Counted from the stretch's first letter, positions 1 to 8,791 are shown. The stretch: 64,000 nt of DNA from Methanoculleus horonobensis (GCF_001602375.1 NZ_BCNY01000014.1:186001-250000); one strand, 5' to 3'. Numbers and translations are program-made. Notes: generated by a model from the letters alone, not told the origin.

Positions 1-2425
1 AGGCGCTCACGATCCGGTACATCCCGGTGTAGCGTGCATAGACGTCGCTGGTGTGCTCGAAGAGCCGGTACATCAGTTCGAGCACCGGCTGCGCCGCTGT
101 CCCTCCTTCGACCCCTTCGAGTAGATACGCCGTCACCTCGTAGGGGTCGGCCGAGTCGAACTCTTTCGTGTAGTCGGTGAAGAACGTGAGGATCCGCTGG
201 ATCATGGCGGTCCGCTCGTATTCGCCGTCGATCTCGAGCGAGAAGAGCGACATGGGTGCCGCAAAGATCGGGCTCGCGTAGATCTGCGTGTACTCGAGCA
301 TGATATCGACGTAACTTGCTATCTTGATCGATATCTCCTCGTGCGGGGTGCTTGTCTTGAGGAGGTCGAGCGCGATCTCGAACGGTTCCAGCATGCCGTC
401 GAAGATCTGCGCCTCCCCCCGGGAGAGCTGATCTGCCACCTGCAGGCTCCCGACCCGGATGTAGCCTTCGACGAGGGGATCGGCCAGCTGCCGCTGCAGG
501 GACGGGTCGGCGATCTGGGAGAGGATCTGGCCTGCCTCGTCCAGCGCCTGGAGCGAGAGCTGCTCGATCCCGTACATGATCAGGCCGTGGATGACCTTGC
601 CCATCGCGAAGAGGCAGTAGTCCCGCTCTAAGAGGGATGTGGAGAGAACTCGCATCCCGTGGAGCAGGTCGAGGTCGCCGTCCTCAACGGCGAGTACGGC
701 CGCCTGGTCCACGATACCCCCCATTGCCTCGGCCCGGGCCCGCTGATCCACGATCTCGCAGGTGAGTCCGGTCGCGTGCCGGAGGAGATCCCGGTCTTTC
801 CGGGCGACGCCGACCCGTGCCATCTCGACTGCGATGGTCGAGATGGCCTGCTCGCGGAGATTTTGCTCTCCAATCTGGCTCACCAGATCCACGAGGGCCG
901 ACGGCTCTTTCTGGCGGACGAATCCCCGCTCGATCAGGATGGTGTTGCACTCGAGAAGGAGGGTGTCCTGTGCGCGGTGCGAACTCGCGAGTTCCTTTAT
1001 GGCCGGTACGTGCCTGACGACCTCGTCGAAGTCGTACTCCTTGCAGAAGTCGGTCACCGCCTGGTGAACCAGCGAATCGGCGATCTCGATATCCAGTGTG
1101 GCGAGGATGTTCTCGCGAACGAGCCCGATCTCGTCGCGCCGGACACCCTCCTTGATCAGGCGGACACTGGTGTCGAAAAATTGGGCGTTGATCCTCTGCG
1201 CACTACTGCTGGCCTTCTTCATGACCTCGATTGCGTGGTAGAAGTCGCCCATGCGGGAGAGTGCGTCGGTGATCTGCCGGTAGAGCTGGGCCGCTTTCGC
1301 AGCATCACAGGACGCATCGATCAGCGGCGTGATATCGAGGAGGACGGTCGGGTTGCCGCTCTTCTCGACGACCGCGATCCCGGAGAGGACGATCTCCTCG
1401 ATGGGAAGCTGGCTCTCTCCCTCCCCCCGGGCGTTGAACTCGAAAGCCTTCTCGAGGAACCAGCGCTCCCCGCTCCGCTCGGCTTTCTTCAGGAGTTCGA
1501 GGACGAGGATCTGGCCGGCCCACGGCTTTTCGTCGTCGATCCTGAGCAGTCTGGTGTATATCTGTTTCTTGTCCCGCTGGCGGTCGAGGAGCTGCTCGGT
1601 CAGGATCGCGAGAACCTCCGTGAGCCGCTCTTCGGGGATATCCGGGAGAGAGTCGAGGATCTGTTCGATATCGGAGATCTCTTTCTTCAGCGAGGATTTC
1701 CAGGTGGCGTCCACGATATCGGCGATCGAGTTGGTGCGCCGGATCTTCTGGTTGATCTCGGTGGCGCTTGAAAGCCCGCTGATCACGAGGTTGATATCGC
1801 CGGACTCGATGCCGGAACCGGCAATCGCCCGGGCCACGTCGGCGTGGAGTTGCGACTGCCGCGATATGTCGCCGATCTCGGGAAGCATCTGGAGAGCATA
1901 CTGCATGATGTCGACGTTCTGATGCTTCTGACCGTACCGGATGAAGAGCGGGATGATCTCGGAGAGGATTGCCGAGCGGTATTTGCGGATGCTGATCTTA
2001 TTGAAGGCCTCTCCTCCTTTCTCGATATAGTGGATGTCGCCGGATTCAACCCCGGCCTCGACGAGGTCGCGGGAGATGCGGGCGAGGATATCTGATTGAT
2101 GGCTCTTGCGATCGAGTTTGTCGACCAGGGTGAATATTGCCGAGAACCACGCCTCGTTCTTCTTCTCGCTATATATGGCGGCAGCACGCCTTGCGAGATC
2201 GGATATCTCTTCTCTGGTCGGTTCGACGAGCTGGCTTAAGAGTTCCGGCTGGCCTTCGTTGAACGCCGCTTCGACCAGGGCGGCATTCATCTGCTCGTAG
2301 AGCGATCTCTTCTCCTTCCTCGTCTGGGTCTCCGATATGTCCGAAACCACCTTTTCAAGCTCACGCAGATCGCCAGAAGAGATAGCGGAGTTGATCTTCT
2401 GTTTTATCTGTAGTTTCCCATCCAT
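1..2425 (-). CDS. Large alpha-helical-repeat protein of unknown function, 3' end outside window
   Basis: Reading the minus strand from an ATG at 2425 gives one uninterrupted frame of about 808 codons that runs off the left edge, so the C-terminus is missing. The product starts MDGKLQIKQKINSAISSGD. It is soluble in appearance: no signal peptide and no clear membrane segment, but many amphipathic helices of about 30-40 residues. The recurring pattern is Ile/Leu-Ala pairs and short Gly turns, like TPR or other alpha-solenoid proteins. I recognise no catalytic motif. A TATA-like box lies 27 bp upstream of the predicted transcript start. Antisense frames here (for example 659-1771 plus) are shadows. 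A protein-scaffold role would be a guess; I leave the function open. Confidence 0.85.
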   Translation of the reverse strand, partial: MDGKLQIKQKINSAISSGDLRELEKVVSDISETQTRKEKRSLYEQMNAALVEAAFNEGQPELLSQLVEPTREEISDLARRAAAIYSEKKNEAWFSAIFTLVDKLDRKSHQSDILARISRDLVEAGVESGDIHYIEKGGEAFNKISIRKYRSAILSEIIPLFIRYGQKHQNVDIMQYALQMLPEIGDISRQSQLHADVARAIAGSGIESGDINLVISGLSSATEINQKIRRTNSIADIVDATWKSSLKKEISDIEQILDSLPDIPEERLTEVLAILTEQLLDRQRDKKQIYTRLLRIDDEKPWAGQILVLELLKKAERSGERWFLEKAFEFNARGEGESQLPIEEIVLSGIAVVEKSGNPTVLLDITPLIDASCDAAKAAQLYRQITDALSRMGDFYHAIEVMKKASSSAQRINAQFFDTSVRLIKEGVRRDEIGLVRENILATLDIEIADSLVHQAVTDFCKEYDFDEVVRHVPAIKELASSHRAQDTLLLECNTILIERGFVRQKEPSALVDLVSQIGEQNLREQAISTIAVEMARVGVARKDRDLLRHATGLTCEIVDQRARAEAMGGIVDQAAVLAVEDGDLDLLHGMRVLSTSLLERDYCLFAMGKVIHGLIMYGIEQLSLQALDEAGQILSQIADPSLQRQLADPLVEGYIRVGSLQVADQLSRGEAQIFDGMLEPFEIALDLLKTSTPHEEISIKIASYVDIMLEYTQIYASPIFAAPMSLFSLEIDGEYERTAMIQRILTFFTDYTKEFDSADPYEVTAYLLEGVEGGTAAQPVLELMYRLFEHTSDVYARYTGMYRIVSA

Positions 2426-2711
2426 TTTGATCAGCGCTCTCCCGTGGGTTCTGCATCATGCATATCCATTATCCGATATATAGATTGCGCCCCTCTCACA
2501 AGAATGTTTTTCAATGGATTTGGAGAGTTCCTCAAAAATATCAGGGATAGGGTGGAGGATAGCCGTCACCCCGGGCACCCCGGACGGAACTGCTTCATGG
2601 GGGTGCCGATCATGCAGGCGAGGGGTTGGGGCGGCGAGGGGACCTGGATGGCCCACCCGCGTCTGTGGTAGCCTGGGGTTCTACTTCGGCTCTAACGACC
2701 CGTCGCGACTC
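2426..2711. other. Intergenic gap without a supportable gene
   Basis: This stretch separates glmM (which ends at 2726 on the minus strand) from the large helical-repeat gene. Apart from the TATA-like box at 2475-2483 I see no gene. A 75-codon plus-strand frame at 2444-2671 has unlike codon use and no ribosome binding site, so I do not call it. Confidence 0.6.
2475..2483 (-). promoter_or_regulatory. TATA box for the large helical-repeat gene
   Basis: The minus strand reads CTATATATC in an AT-rich patch, centred about 54 nt before the ATG at 2425. Archaeal transcription normally starts 25-27 nt after the box, which would leave a leader of roughly 27 nt. It is the only clear TATA-like run in this gap. 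Confidence 0.5.
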
Positions 2712-2747
2712 GCACCTAACGGTGCTCATGCTCCGGACGTCCCGTCC
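2712..2747 (-). repeat. Two hairpin modules of the mosaic repeat family, overlapping the end of glmM
   Basis: On the minus strand a palindrome GGACG-GGA-CGTCC (2735-2747) is followed by the spacer GGAGCATGAG and a second palindrome GCACC-GTTA-GGTGC (2712-2725). The same words occur in the large arrays: the first palindrome and spacer recur at about 15370-15395. The first hairpin lies inside the last codons of glmM, and the stop TGA is read from the spacer. Confidence 0.8.
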
Positions 2748-4096
2748 GTCGCAACCATCATGATCTCCCGGTACATGGCGTCCGCGACGGCCGGGTCCTT
2801 TGCCTCGATCATGATCCTGATCATCGGTTCCGTGCCCGATGCACGCACCAGCGCCCAGGCGTTCTCCCTGACGATCTTGATGCCGTCGATCTTCTCGATG
2901 GTCTCTCCTCCGAACGCCTCTTCGACGGCGCGGACCAGCGCGGCCGGGTCGGCGGTATGGTATTTCTCTTTGACCAGGTGGTATGCGGGGAGTTCATCGA
3001 CGATCTCCGAGAGTTTCCTGCCCTTGTGGCTCGCGAGCACCGCCACCATCATGGCGGCGGTCATGCCCCCGTCCCGGCAGAACTGGTGGTCGGGGTATAT
3101 CAGCCCGCCGTTTCCTTCGCCCCCGAACGAGACCTTCTTGCCCTCGCCGATCAGCTCGATCATCCTCCTCGCGACGTAGATGCTCCCGACGGGGGTGTAG
3201 TCGACGGTGCAACCGTGTTTCTCTGCGATATCTCGTATCAGCCGGGAGGTGGCGACCGGGGTGACGACGAGTCCGCCGCCGTTTCTACCGCAGACATAGT
3301 CCTCGACCAGGCCGAACTCGTAGTTCTCTTCTATATAGCGTCCTTTGGTGTCGACGAAGACTGCCCGGTCGGCGTCGCCGTCGTGCGCCACCCCGAAGTC
3401 GGCGCCCGTGGCGAGCACCATCTCCGAGAGGGGCTGTAATCCTTCGGGTGTCGGTTCGGGCATCCGCCCAGGGAAGGTGCCGTCGAGCCTGCCGTTGATG
3501 GTATGGACCCGGCACCCCATCCTGGAGAGGATGATCGGGGTCGTGAGCGCCGCGGGCCCGGAACCGGGGTCGACGACGACGGTCATCCCTTTGCCGATGC
3601 CCTCCGGGAAGTACTTCACCACGGCCTCGATGTAATCCTCGAACCGGTCGGGTGCGGCGCTCTCGCTGCCGACGCCGTCCCAGTCGACCACATCGAACTC
3701 CTCTGCAAAGAACCGGCCTTCGAGCCGGATGATCTCCTCGTCGGACATCTCGGTGCCGTCGGCCTCGATGATCTTCACGCCGTTGTACTCGGGCGGGTTG
3801 TGGGATGCGGTGATCATCGCGCCGCCGGCAAACCGGTTGGTCTTGATGATATACTGCAGGGCCGGGGTGGGGAGGACGCCCATGTCCACCACGTCGCACC
3901 CGGTCATCAGGAGCCCGGCCTTGAGGGCATGGGTCAGGGCTTCGCCGGACGTCCGCGTGTCTCTGCCGACCGCGATGGTGCCTCTCCTCATCGATCCGAG
4001 CGCGGCGCCGATCTTGAGGACGAGGGCCGGCGTCATCGTCTCGCCGATCACGCCCCGCACGCCGTTCGTTCCAAACATCTGTTTTCCGTTTCGCAT
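2726..4096 (-). CDS. glmM: Phosphoglucosamine mutase (alpha-D-phosphohexomutase family)
   Basis: GlmM interconverts glucosamine-6-phosphate and glucosamine-1-phosphate on the way to UDP-GlcNAc, used for glycoconjugates and surface polymers. The 456-residue product has all family landmarks in order: the phosphoserine loop TASHNPPEYNG (about residue 97), the metal-binding loop HDGDADRAV (about 240), the sugar-binding GGEGNGG (about 325) and the C-terminal phosphate-binding RASGTEPMIRIM (about 425). An ATG at 4096 follows the preceding stop by 4 nt; a second in-frame ATG at 4078 (MFGTNGVRG) would give the more usual N-terminus. It is the last gene of an operon with DUF5806 and mobB-moaE. The last codons (ATDGTSGA-stop) come from a mosaic-repeat module. 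Some archaeal homologues act as phosphomannomutase, so substrate is less certain than family. Confidence 0.9.
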   Translation of the reverse strand: MRNGKQMFGTNGVRGVIGETMTPALVLKIGAALGSMRRGTIAVGRDTRTSGEALTHALKAGLLMTGCDVVDMGVLPTPALQYIIKTNRFAGGAMITASHNPPEYNGVKIIEADGTEMSDEEIIRLEGRFFAEEFDVVDWDGVGSESAAPDRFEDYIEAVVKYFPEGIGKGMTVVVDPGSGPAALTTPIILSRMGCRVHTINGRLDGTFPGRMPEPTPEGLQPLSEMVLATGADFGVAHDGDADRAVFVDTKGRYIEENYEFGLVEDYVCGRNGGGLVVTPVATSRLIRDIAEKHGCTVDYTPVGSIYVARRMIELIGEGKKVSFGGEGNGGLIYPDHQFCRDGGMTAAMMVAVLASHKGRKLSEIVDELPAYHLVKEKYHTADPAALVRAVEEAFGGETIEKIDGIKIVRENAWALVRASGTEPMIRIMIEAKDPAVADAMYREIMMVATDGTSGA

Positions 4097-4100
4097 CCCA

Positions 4101-4856
4101 TCACTTCTCCACGTCGTGTAATTCCCGTTTCAGCCTGTCGATTGCGTTGGCAGCGGCGGCGAACGCCTCCTGCCGGTGTTCTGCAAGTATAGCAAGATAT
4201 GTTATATCCTCTCCGGCATAGAGCCGCCCTTTCCGGTGGTAAAACCGTGCACCGATGATTCCCGGGACGGTTTCCATCTCTTTCTGGATGCTCTCCGCCA
4301 CGGCATCGACGGTCTCATCAAAGTCCATGTATTCGGTCCGGTCGTCCCCCGACCATTCCCTGACGATCCCGTTGAACGTGAGGATGGCCCCGGCATGCGA
4401 GATGTCGCACTCGCGCTTCAGTTCCCTGACCAGCCCCTCGACGGTATAGTAGTCCTCGAACCGGTCGAGTGCGGTGATCGTCTCCTCGATCGAGGGGTTG
4501 CGGAGCACGACGTTCTCGCTATCGAGATCGCCGATCACTATCCGCGGAAACGATCTCGACTTGAACCCCTCGAGTATGGCATACTCAATCCCGGCGTTGC
4601 AGAGGACTTCGAGCGTGGAGTTAAGATCGTTCTCCCGCCTGACGATGACGGACTTCTCTTCGTCGACCCCGCCGGATATAGCAGCATACGATTCATAATA
4701 CAGGGTAGTGTCCTTTCCGGGCTCGAGCGAAAAGCCGTGGTGCCCCAGGTGTTTGACTGCTCCGACGGTTCCATGCGCGGAAAGCGCCCCGATCAGGCTC
4801 TTTATGAACGTAGTCTTCCCGGTGTTCGAGCGGCCGACGATCTGTATGATCTTCAT
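4101..4856 (-). CDS. MobB-MoaE fusion, molybdopterin cofactor biosynthesis
   Basis: The 251-residue protein joins two molybdenum-cofactor functions. Residues 1 to about 135 are MobB-like, a GTP-binding accessory protein for guanylylation of molybdopterin, with a P-loop GRSNTGKTTF near the N-terminus and the KHLGHHGF region typical of MobB. Residues about 140-251 are MoaE-like, the large subunit of molybdopterin synthase: AGAILTFNGIVRE, then FYHRKGRLYAGE and AEHRQEAFAA. Molybdenum or tungsten pterin cofactors are needed by formylmethanofuran and formate dehydrogenases in methanogens. The gene overlaps the DUF5806 gene by 4 nt and precedes glmM by 4 nt, so all three are probably cotranscribed. 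A separate mobA is at 39308. The last residues lack the usual WKKE-like tail of bacterial MoaE. Confidence 0.87.
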   Translation of the reverse strand: MKIIQIVGRSNTGKTTFIKSLIGALSAHGTVGAVKHLGHHGFSLEPGKDTTLYYESYAAISGGVDEEKSVIVRRENDLNSTLEVLCNAGIEYAILEGFKSRSFPRIVIGDLDSENVVLRNPSIEETITALDRFEDYYTVEGLVRELKRECDISHAGAILTFNGIVREWSGDDRTEYMDFDETVDAVAESIQKEMETVPGIIGARFYHRKGRLYAGEDITYLAILAEHRQEAFAAAANAIDRLKRELHDVEK

Positions 4857-5440
4857 ACCGGTTCCTCTCCTTCTTCTCGATCTGGTAATGCCGGTTCTTC
4901 TTCTGGCTCCTGCATTCCCTGGTCCCCGTCTTCCTGCCCGGGTCGGGTCTTCAGGATGACCGAAGCCGCCTCGGCCACGCCCCGCATCACCTCGGTGATC
5001 CGGTCCTCGACATCGATCTCATCGTCGAGATTCAGGCTCGTCCCTTCCACCTCCAGCAGGAACCGGGCGACTTCGCTCGCCTCAAAGAGGATCTCGTCGA
5101 GTTCCTCTGCGGTGAAAAAGCCGCACATCGCCCCATAAAAGAATGTGGCTCCGGCTTTCTTCACCTTCTTCTTGAACGAACTCCTGGCCTGGTTGACTGC
5201 CTGCGGGGAGTAGGAGTCGACCATGAACGGGCAGAGTTCGGGGAGGTTCTCGCCGATAAACGTCATCTCCGAGCCGCTGGTGGTCTTGAAGTCTGCGCAG
5301 AGGCGGGCTATCGCCCACTCGCGGGCGGTGATGTGGGTGTGTTTGCGCAGGAACTGGTTGACCCGCTGGTAGGTGGCGCCATCCACCTTCTTGAATTTCT
5401 GGTACTTGTTCGGGTCTTTGATGCTGTCAGGATCTTCCAT
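4853..5440 (-). CDS. DUF5806 family protein
   Basis: This 195-residue protein matches, from memory, a family shared by haloarchaea and Methanomicrobia and named DUF5806. The conserved core runs from YQKFKKVDGATYQRVNQFL through ITAREWAIARLCADF and SYSPQAVNQARSSF to FFYGAMCGFFTAEELDE. The C-terminal 30 residues are a Glu/Pro-rich acidic tail. No enzyme motif or membrane segment is visible. An AG-rich stretch (GAGGTAGGT) just before the ATG is a good ribosome binding site. It heads the operon with mobB-moaE and glmM, overlapping the next gene by 4 nt. Its function is unknown to me. Confidence 0.82.
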   Translation of the reverse strand: MEDPDSIKDPNKYQKFKKVDGATYQRVNQFLRKHTHITAREWAIARLCADFKTTSGSEMTFIGENLPELCPFMVDSYSPQAVNQARSSFKKKVKKAGATFFYGAMCGFFTAEELDEILFEASEVARFLLEVEGTSLNLDDEIDVEDRITEVMRGVAEAASVILKTRPGQEDGDQGMQEPEEEPALPDREEGEEPV

Positions 5441-6663
5441 TTTACCTACCTCTTGTTGGTTTTGCTATTTCAATAAGGCTGGTTGAACGGCGGTGGTTCA
5501 AAAGAAACCGGTACGCCCCCGGGATCGGTCTGTCGTGCGGGTGCTGCCGGTGTCATGATCGCCCTGTTCATCATATAGCATCATAGGGTTTATGTCTGCC
5601 TCTTTGCTCCCGGGTTCAGGGCGGTGATCCGGTCATCCGGGTGGGGTGTAACCCTATTTGGGGCGCAATAGTCACCTCGAAGGATCGGCAACAGTTGGCA
5701 GTTGAGATCCTGTTGGGCTTCGAAGAGGGTCTCGATCGTCGGGGCAGTTTTTCTTCGGGAACGATCTTCGGGCACCTGGTTGAAGCGAGACGGGGCTTCA
5801 AGGCATCTTTGAATCGTTGATTGCAACCCGAAATCCATGGTTCTCTCATGTGTATCTCTTATCGGGACGTCACAACATGCCGGTGTGCGTAGCGCTCGGG
5901 GCCTCGGGGGCGTGATCTCGGGGGGTAGATGCTCTGGTTGTCCGGGCCTTCGCCGAAGGCGGTTCCGTCCCGTTCGTTCTCCCGGAGCACGCCGTTGCCC
6001 GGCATTCCGGGGTGACTCGCAGGATCCGGCGTCCTCGTATCGCGATTTTGAGCCGGGATCGTGCTCGTGCCCATGCGTGAGGTTGCCGGGCGGGACGATC
6101 GGGCGCCTGTGCTCGTCTATGGGGGTCATTTATATGTGGGTGGGGTGCGTGGGTCGCGTGGCGCCTGTGTTGCTCCCGGACTGTTCACTTTCTCCCCGCG
6201 CGGTATGGGGTTCATATACCTGAAGGAGGACGTATTCAGTAGGGTTTGCTTCCCCGCCCCCACCTGGGGTGCAGCCCCGCATACCTCCTAACTCCGAAAC
6301 AATCTGCATCACCCTATATCTTTTTTAAGAATCCTCACTCATCCGGCTTTTCTGCAGGTTTCGAAAACGTTTCGGGCTTTTCAGAGCATTCGCCGGGATA
6401 CGTGGGTTGTTTTCCCGGCGATGTGGTGCTGGGGGGCTGTTTCCCCCTGGTTCCCGGCTCTCTGTTCGCCTGCCGTATCTCTGGGGTTCGACGGGTTCGT
6501 ACGGCCGGAGCACGTCCTCGGAACGGCTCCGTGCAGTGCGGGTGTGCGTGGCTCGCCGGTGACTCCCTTCGAGTCGACCCGGGTTCTCCGGCGAGAGAAT
6601 GTGTTGCGGGGAATAGGCATTTACCGCAATCTTGATATGCTCCGTTATTTAATTTATTGTACA
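5441..6663. other. 1.2-kb non-coding gap upstream of the Xer recombinase
   Basis: No convincing gene fills this gap. Frames at 5590-6129 (minus) and 6130-6312 (minus) are open but have poor protein character and no clear ribosome binding sites. AT-rich TATA-like islands stand out at about 5571-5578, 6128-6137 and 6213-6221, and a T-run follows at about 6316-6321, so a short RNA around 6155-6320 is conceivable. Between about 6350 and 6600 several inverted repeats occur, such as CGAAA-ACG-TTTCG and a spaced GCCGGGA/TCCCGGC pair. I could not match the region to a known RNA family. Confidence 0.5.
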
Positions 6664-7578
6664 ATGGAAAACGTCTGTTTCTCGGAATGGCTGGATCGCT
6701 TCAGCAGTTACCTCCGGATGCGGAATTATTCGCCCCGGACAATCGAAAAATACCTGCAGACCATCCGGCGTTTCGCTCGATACGCCTGGCTCCGGCAGAA
6801 CTCGGACGGGGTCGTGTTCGACGAGGCTGCGTTCGAGGGTGCTCCGCTGGATGCCGATGTCAACGTCTCTGCGGCTCTCGTTACCGATTTCTTCTCCTGT
6901 CTTGCGGAAAAACAGGAATATAAGCCCAAGACCCTCCACCGGATGATCTCGACGCTCTCCTCGTTTTACAAGTATCTCTACGTGCAGGGTGCTGTTGTCG
7001 CCGACCCGATGCTCGGGGTGGAGCGGCCCCGGATCAAGAATCAGGAACTGAAATATCTCAAACACAGTCAGGTTCTCCGCCTGATCAACATCATCGAGAG
7101 CGAGCGCGACCGGTTGATTGTCCGCCTGATCTACGCCACCGGCGTCCGTGTTTCGGAGCTCTGTGCGATATGCGTCGAGGACATCGATTTCGAGGAGCAG
7201 ACGATACGGGTGAAGGGTAAAGGCGACAAGATACGGACGGTTTTCATCGATGAAGAGACGCTTGAAGAGATTAACCGGTTTATCGGCAACAAGATCGAGG
7301 GGCCGCTCTTTTTAGGCCAGCAGGGCAACCACCTCTCCCCGCGAACCGTCCAGCATCTCTTCAAGCAATACGCTCCTTCCGGGATTACACCTCATAAAAT
7401 CCGCCATTCCTATGCGAGCGAACTCTATCGCCGCTCAAAGAACCTCCGTGTCGTGCAGGAGAACCTGGGGCACTCTTCCATCAAGACGACCGAGATCTAC
7501 CTGCATACCGATATCGACGAGCGTAAACGCGTCTATCAGCAGTATTTCCCGCTCTCGAACGGGAAAAAAGAGGAGTGA
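6664..7578 (+). CDS. xerA: Tyrosine recombinase of the XerA/XerC/D type
   Basis: The 304-residue protein is a site-specific tyrosine recombinase of the size of XerC/D and archaeal XerA, which resolve chromosome dimers at a dif site. Residues about 1-105 form the SAM-like DNA-binding domain (FSSYLRMRNYSPRTIEKYL). The catalytic domain holds Arg in ATGVRVSELC (about 162), Lys in GKGDK (about 184), the HKIRH box (about 243), LGHSSIKTT (about 269) and the nucleophile Tyr in EIYLHT (about 279). I chose the ATG at 6664; an in-frame ATG at 6637 would add MLRYLIYCT. The AT-rich stretch TTATTTAATTTATTG lies directly before the start. No element or cargo genes surround it, so a housekeeping XerA fits better than a phage integrase, although the large non-coding gap upstream is unusual. 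Confidence 0.88.
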   Translation: MENVCFSEWLDRFSSYLRMRNYSPRTIEKYLQTIRRFARYAWLRQNSDGVVFDEAAFEGAPLDADVNVSAALVTDFFSCLAEKQEYKPKTLHRMISTLSSFYKYLYVQGAVVADPMLGVERPRIKNQELKYLKHSQVLRLINIIESERDRLIVRLIYATGVRVSELCAICVEDIDFEEQTIRVKGKGDKIRTVFIDEETLEEINRFIGNKIEGPLFLGQQGNHLSPRTVQHLFKQYAPSGITPHKIRHSYASELYRRSKNLRVVQENLGHSSIKTTEIYLHTDIDERKRVYQQYFPLSNGKKEE

Positions 7579-7855
7579 TCGGGCCTGCGGGGCGACCTGG
7601 ATAAACCTCATGATGCTATATGTGTGCCGGCCGACGCGGCACTCCATGGCGCCAGGCGTGCCGGGTGGGGTTCCCGGCACCTGCACGGGTTTATTTGCCC
7701 CGTTTCCGCGTCGAGGGCCGGGAAATTTATTGATCCGCGTCCTCATCTTCGCGGAAGAACCCGTCTCGTCCCCTCCCCCCGGGAAGCATTCCCGTGCCTT
7801 TGCCCTTTTCTCTCTCCCGGCAACGCTCAAATCACTGGAGCGCCTATCAATCCAT

Positions 7856-8791
7856 ATGCGGTACATCGTCACGGGCGGGGCAGGGTTCATCGGGTCCAAC
7901 CTCGCAGAGCGGCTGGCACGCGACGGCCACGAAGTCGTGATCGTCGACGACCTCTCCGCCGGGCGGCAGGAGAACATCGTTCATATCCTGTCTCATCCCC
8001 GGGTGACGTTCGTCGAGGGGAGCGTCACCGATCTCGTCCTGCTCGTCGACGCCTGCGCCGGGGCGGACGGCATCTTCCACCAGGCGGCCGTCGCTTCGGT
8101 TCCCCGATCCGTGGCAAACCCCCTGGAGACGAACGCGGTGAACGTGACCGGGACCCTGAACGTTCTCTGGGCCGCAAAGGAGTGCGGCGTCCCGGCGGTC
8201 GTGGCGGCTTCAACCTCGGCGATCTACGGCGACGATCCGGTCTTCCCGAAATGCGAGATGATGGCGCCGACCCCGCTCTCCCCCTATGCGGTCTCGAAAC
8301 TTGCGGGCGAACACTACGGGAAAGTGTTTGCCGACCTCTACGGCATCCGGACGGTATTCCTGCGGTACTTCAATGTCTTCGGGCCGCGGCAGGATCCAAA
8401 CTCCGAGTACGCGGCGGTGATCCCGAAGTTCATCACCCGCCTGCTCGGGGATAAGCCGCCGATCATCTACGGCGACGGCGAGCAGACCCGGGACTTCATC
8501 TTCGTCGCCGACGTGGTGCGGGCGAACATCCAGGCGATGGAAAGCGGTGCTTCCGGCGTCTTCAACATCGCCGGAGGCAGCAGGATCAGTTTGAACCACC
8601 TTTCATCCATTCTCGCGGAGACTACCGGCATACACCACCGGCCGGTATACGAACCGCCGCGGCCGGGCGACGTGCGTGACTCCCTTGCCGAGATCACCCG
8701 GGCGGGGGAGGCCTTCGGGTTTTCGCCACGGTATACGCTTGAAGCGGGGCTCCGCGAGACGGTGGCGTGGTTCCGCGACGGCGGCCGGTAA
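7856..8791 (+). CDS. NAD-dependent nucleotide-sugar epimerase (UDP-glucose 4-epimerase-like)
   Basis: This 311-residue protein is an extended short-chain dehydrogenase that acts on nucleotide sugars. The N-terminus has the Rossmann glycine motif TGGAGFIGSNLAE followed by VIVDDLSAG, and the catalytic Ser-Tyr-Lys set appears as AASTSAIYGDD and SPYAVSKLAGE. Conserved RYFNVFGPRQDP and the GDGEQTRDFIFVADVV segment place it with UDP-glucose or UDP-GlcNAc 4-epimerases rather than reductases. The translated frame is open further upstream, but the ATG at 7856 is the start that gives the canonical N-terminus MRYIVTGGAG. The mannose-1-P enzyme downstream suggests a role in surface glycan precursors. The exact sugar cannot be read from sequence. 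Confidence 0.88.
   Translation: MRYIVTGGAGFIGSNLAERLARDGHEVVIVDDLSAGRQENIVHILSHPRVTFVEGSVTDLVLLVDACAGADGIFHQAAVASVPRSVANPLETNAVNVTGTLNVLWAAKECGVPAVVAASTSAIYGDDPVFPKCEMMAPTPLSPYAVSKLAGEHYGKVFADLYGIRTVFLRYFNVFGPRQDPNSEYAAVIPKFITRLLGDKPPIIYGDGEQTRDFIFVADVVRANIQAMESGASGVFNIAGGSRISLNHLSSILAETTGIHHRPVYEPPRPGDVRDSLAEITRAGEAFGFSPRYTLEAGLRETVAWFRDGGR

Noticed and set aside
659-1771. 370-codon plus-strand frame at the left end
   Set aside because: Shadow of the long minus-strand helical-repeat gene, which runs unbroken from 2425 to the edge.
2444-2671. 75-codon plus-strand frame between glmM and the first gene
   Set aside because: Codon use does not match the genome, no ribosome binding site, and it overlaps the promoter of the first gene.
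5800-5830. Single decayed CRISPR repeat near GTTGCAATCAACGATTC (minus strand)
   Set aside because: Only one copy and no neighbouring repeats; a chance similarity to GTTGCAA-type repeats.
5590-6129. 179-codon minus-strand frame in the large gap
   Set aside because: Arg/Pro-rich and unlike the neighbouring proteins, without a ribosome binding site. The end (ILRGDYCAPNRVTPHPD) looked slightly protein-like, but not enough to call.
6664-7578. Phage or integrative-element integrase rather than XerA
   Set aside because: Length and motif spacing fit Xer, and there are no phage, plasmid or tRNA att features next to it.
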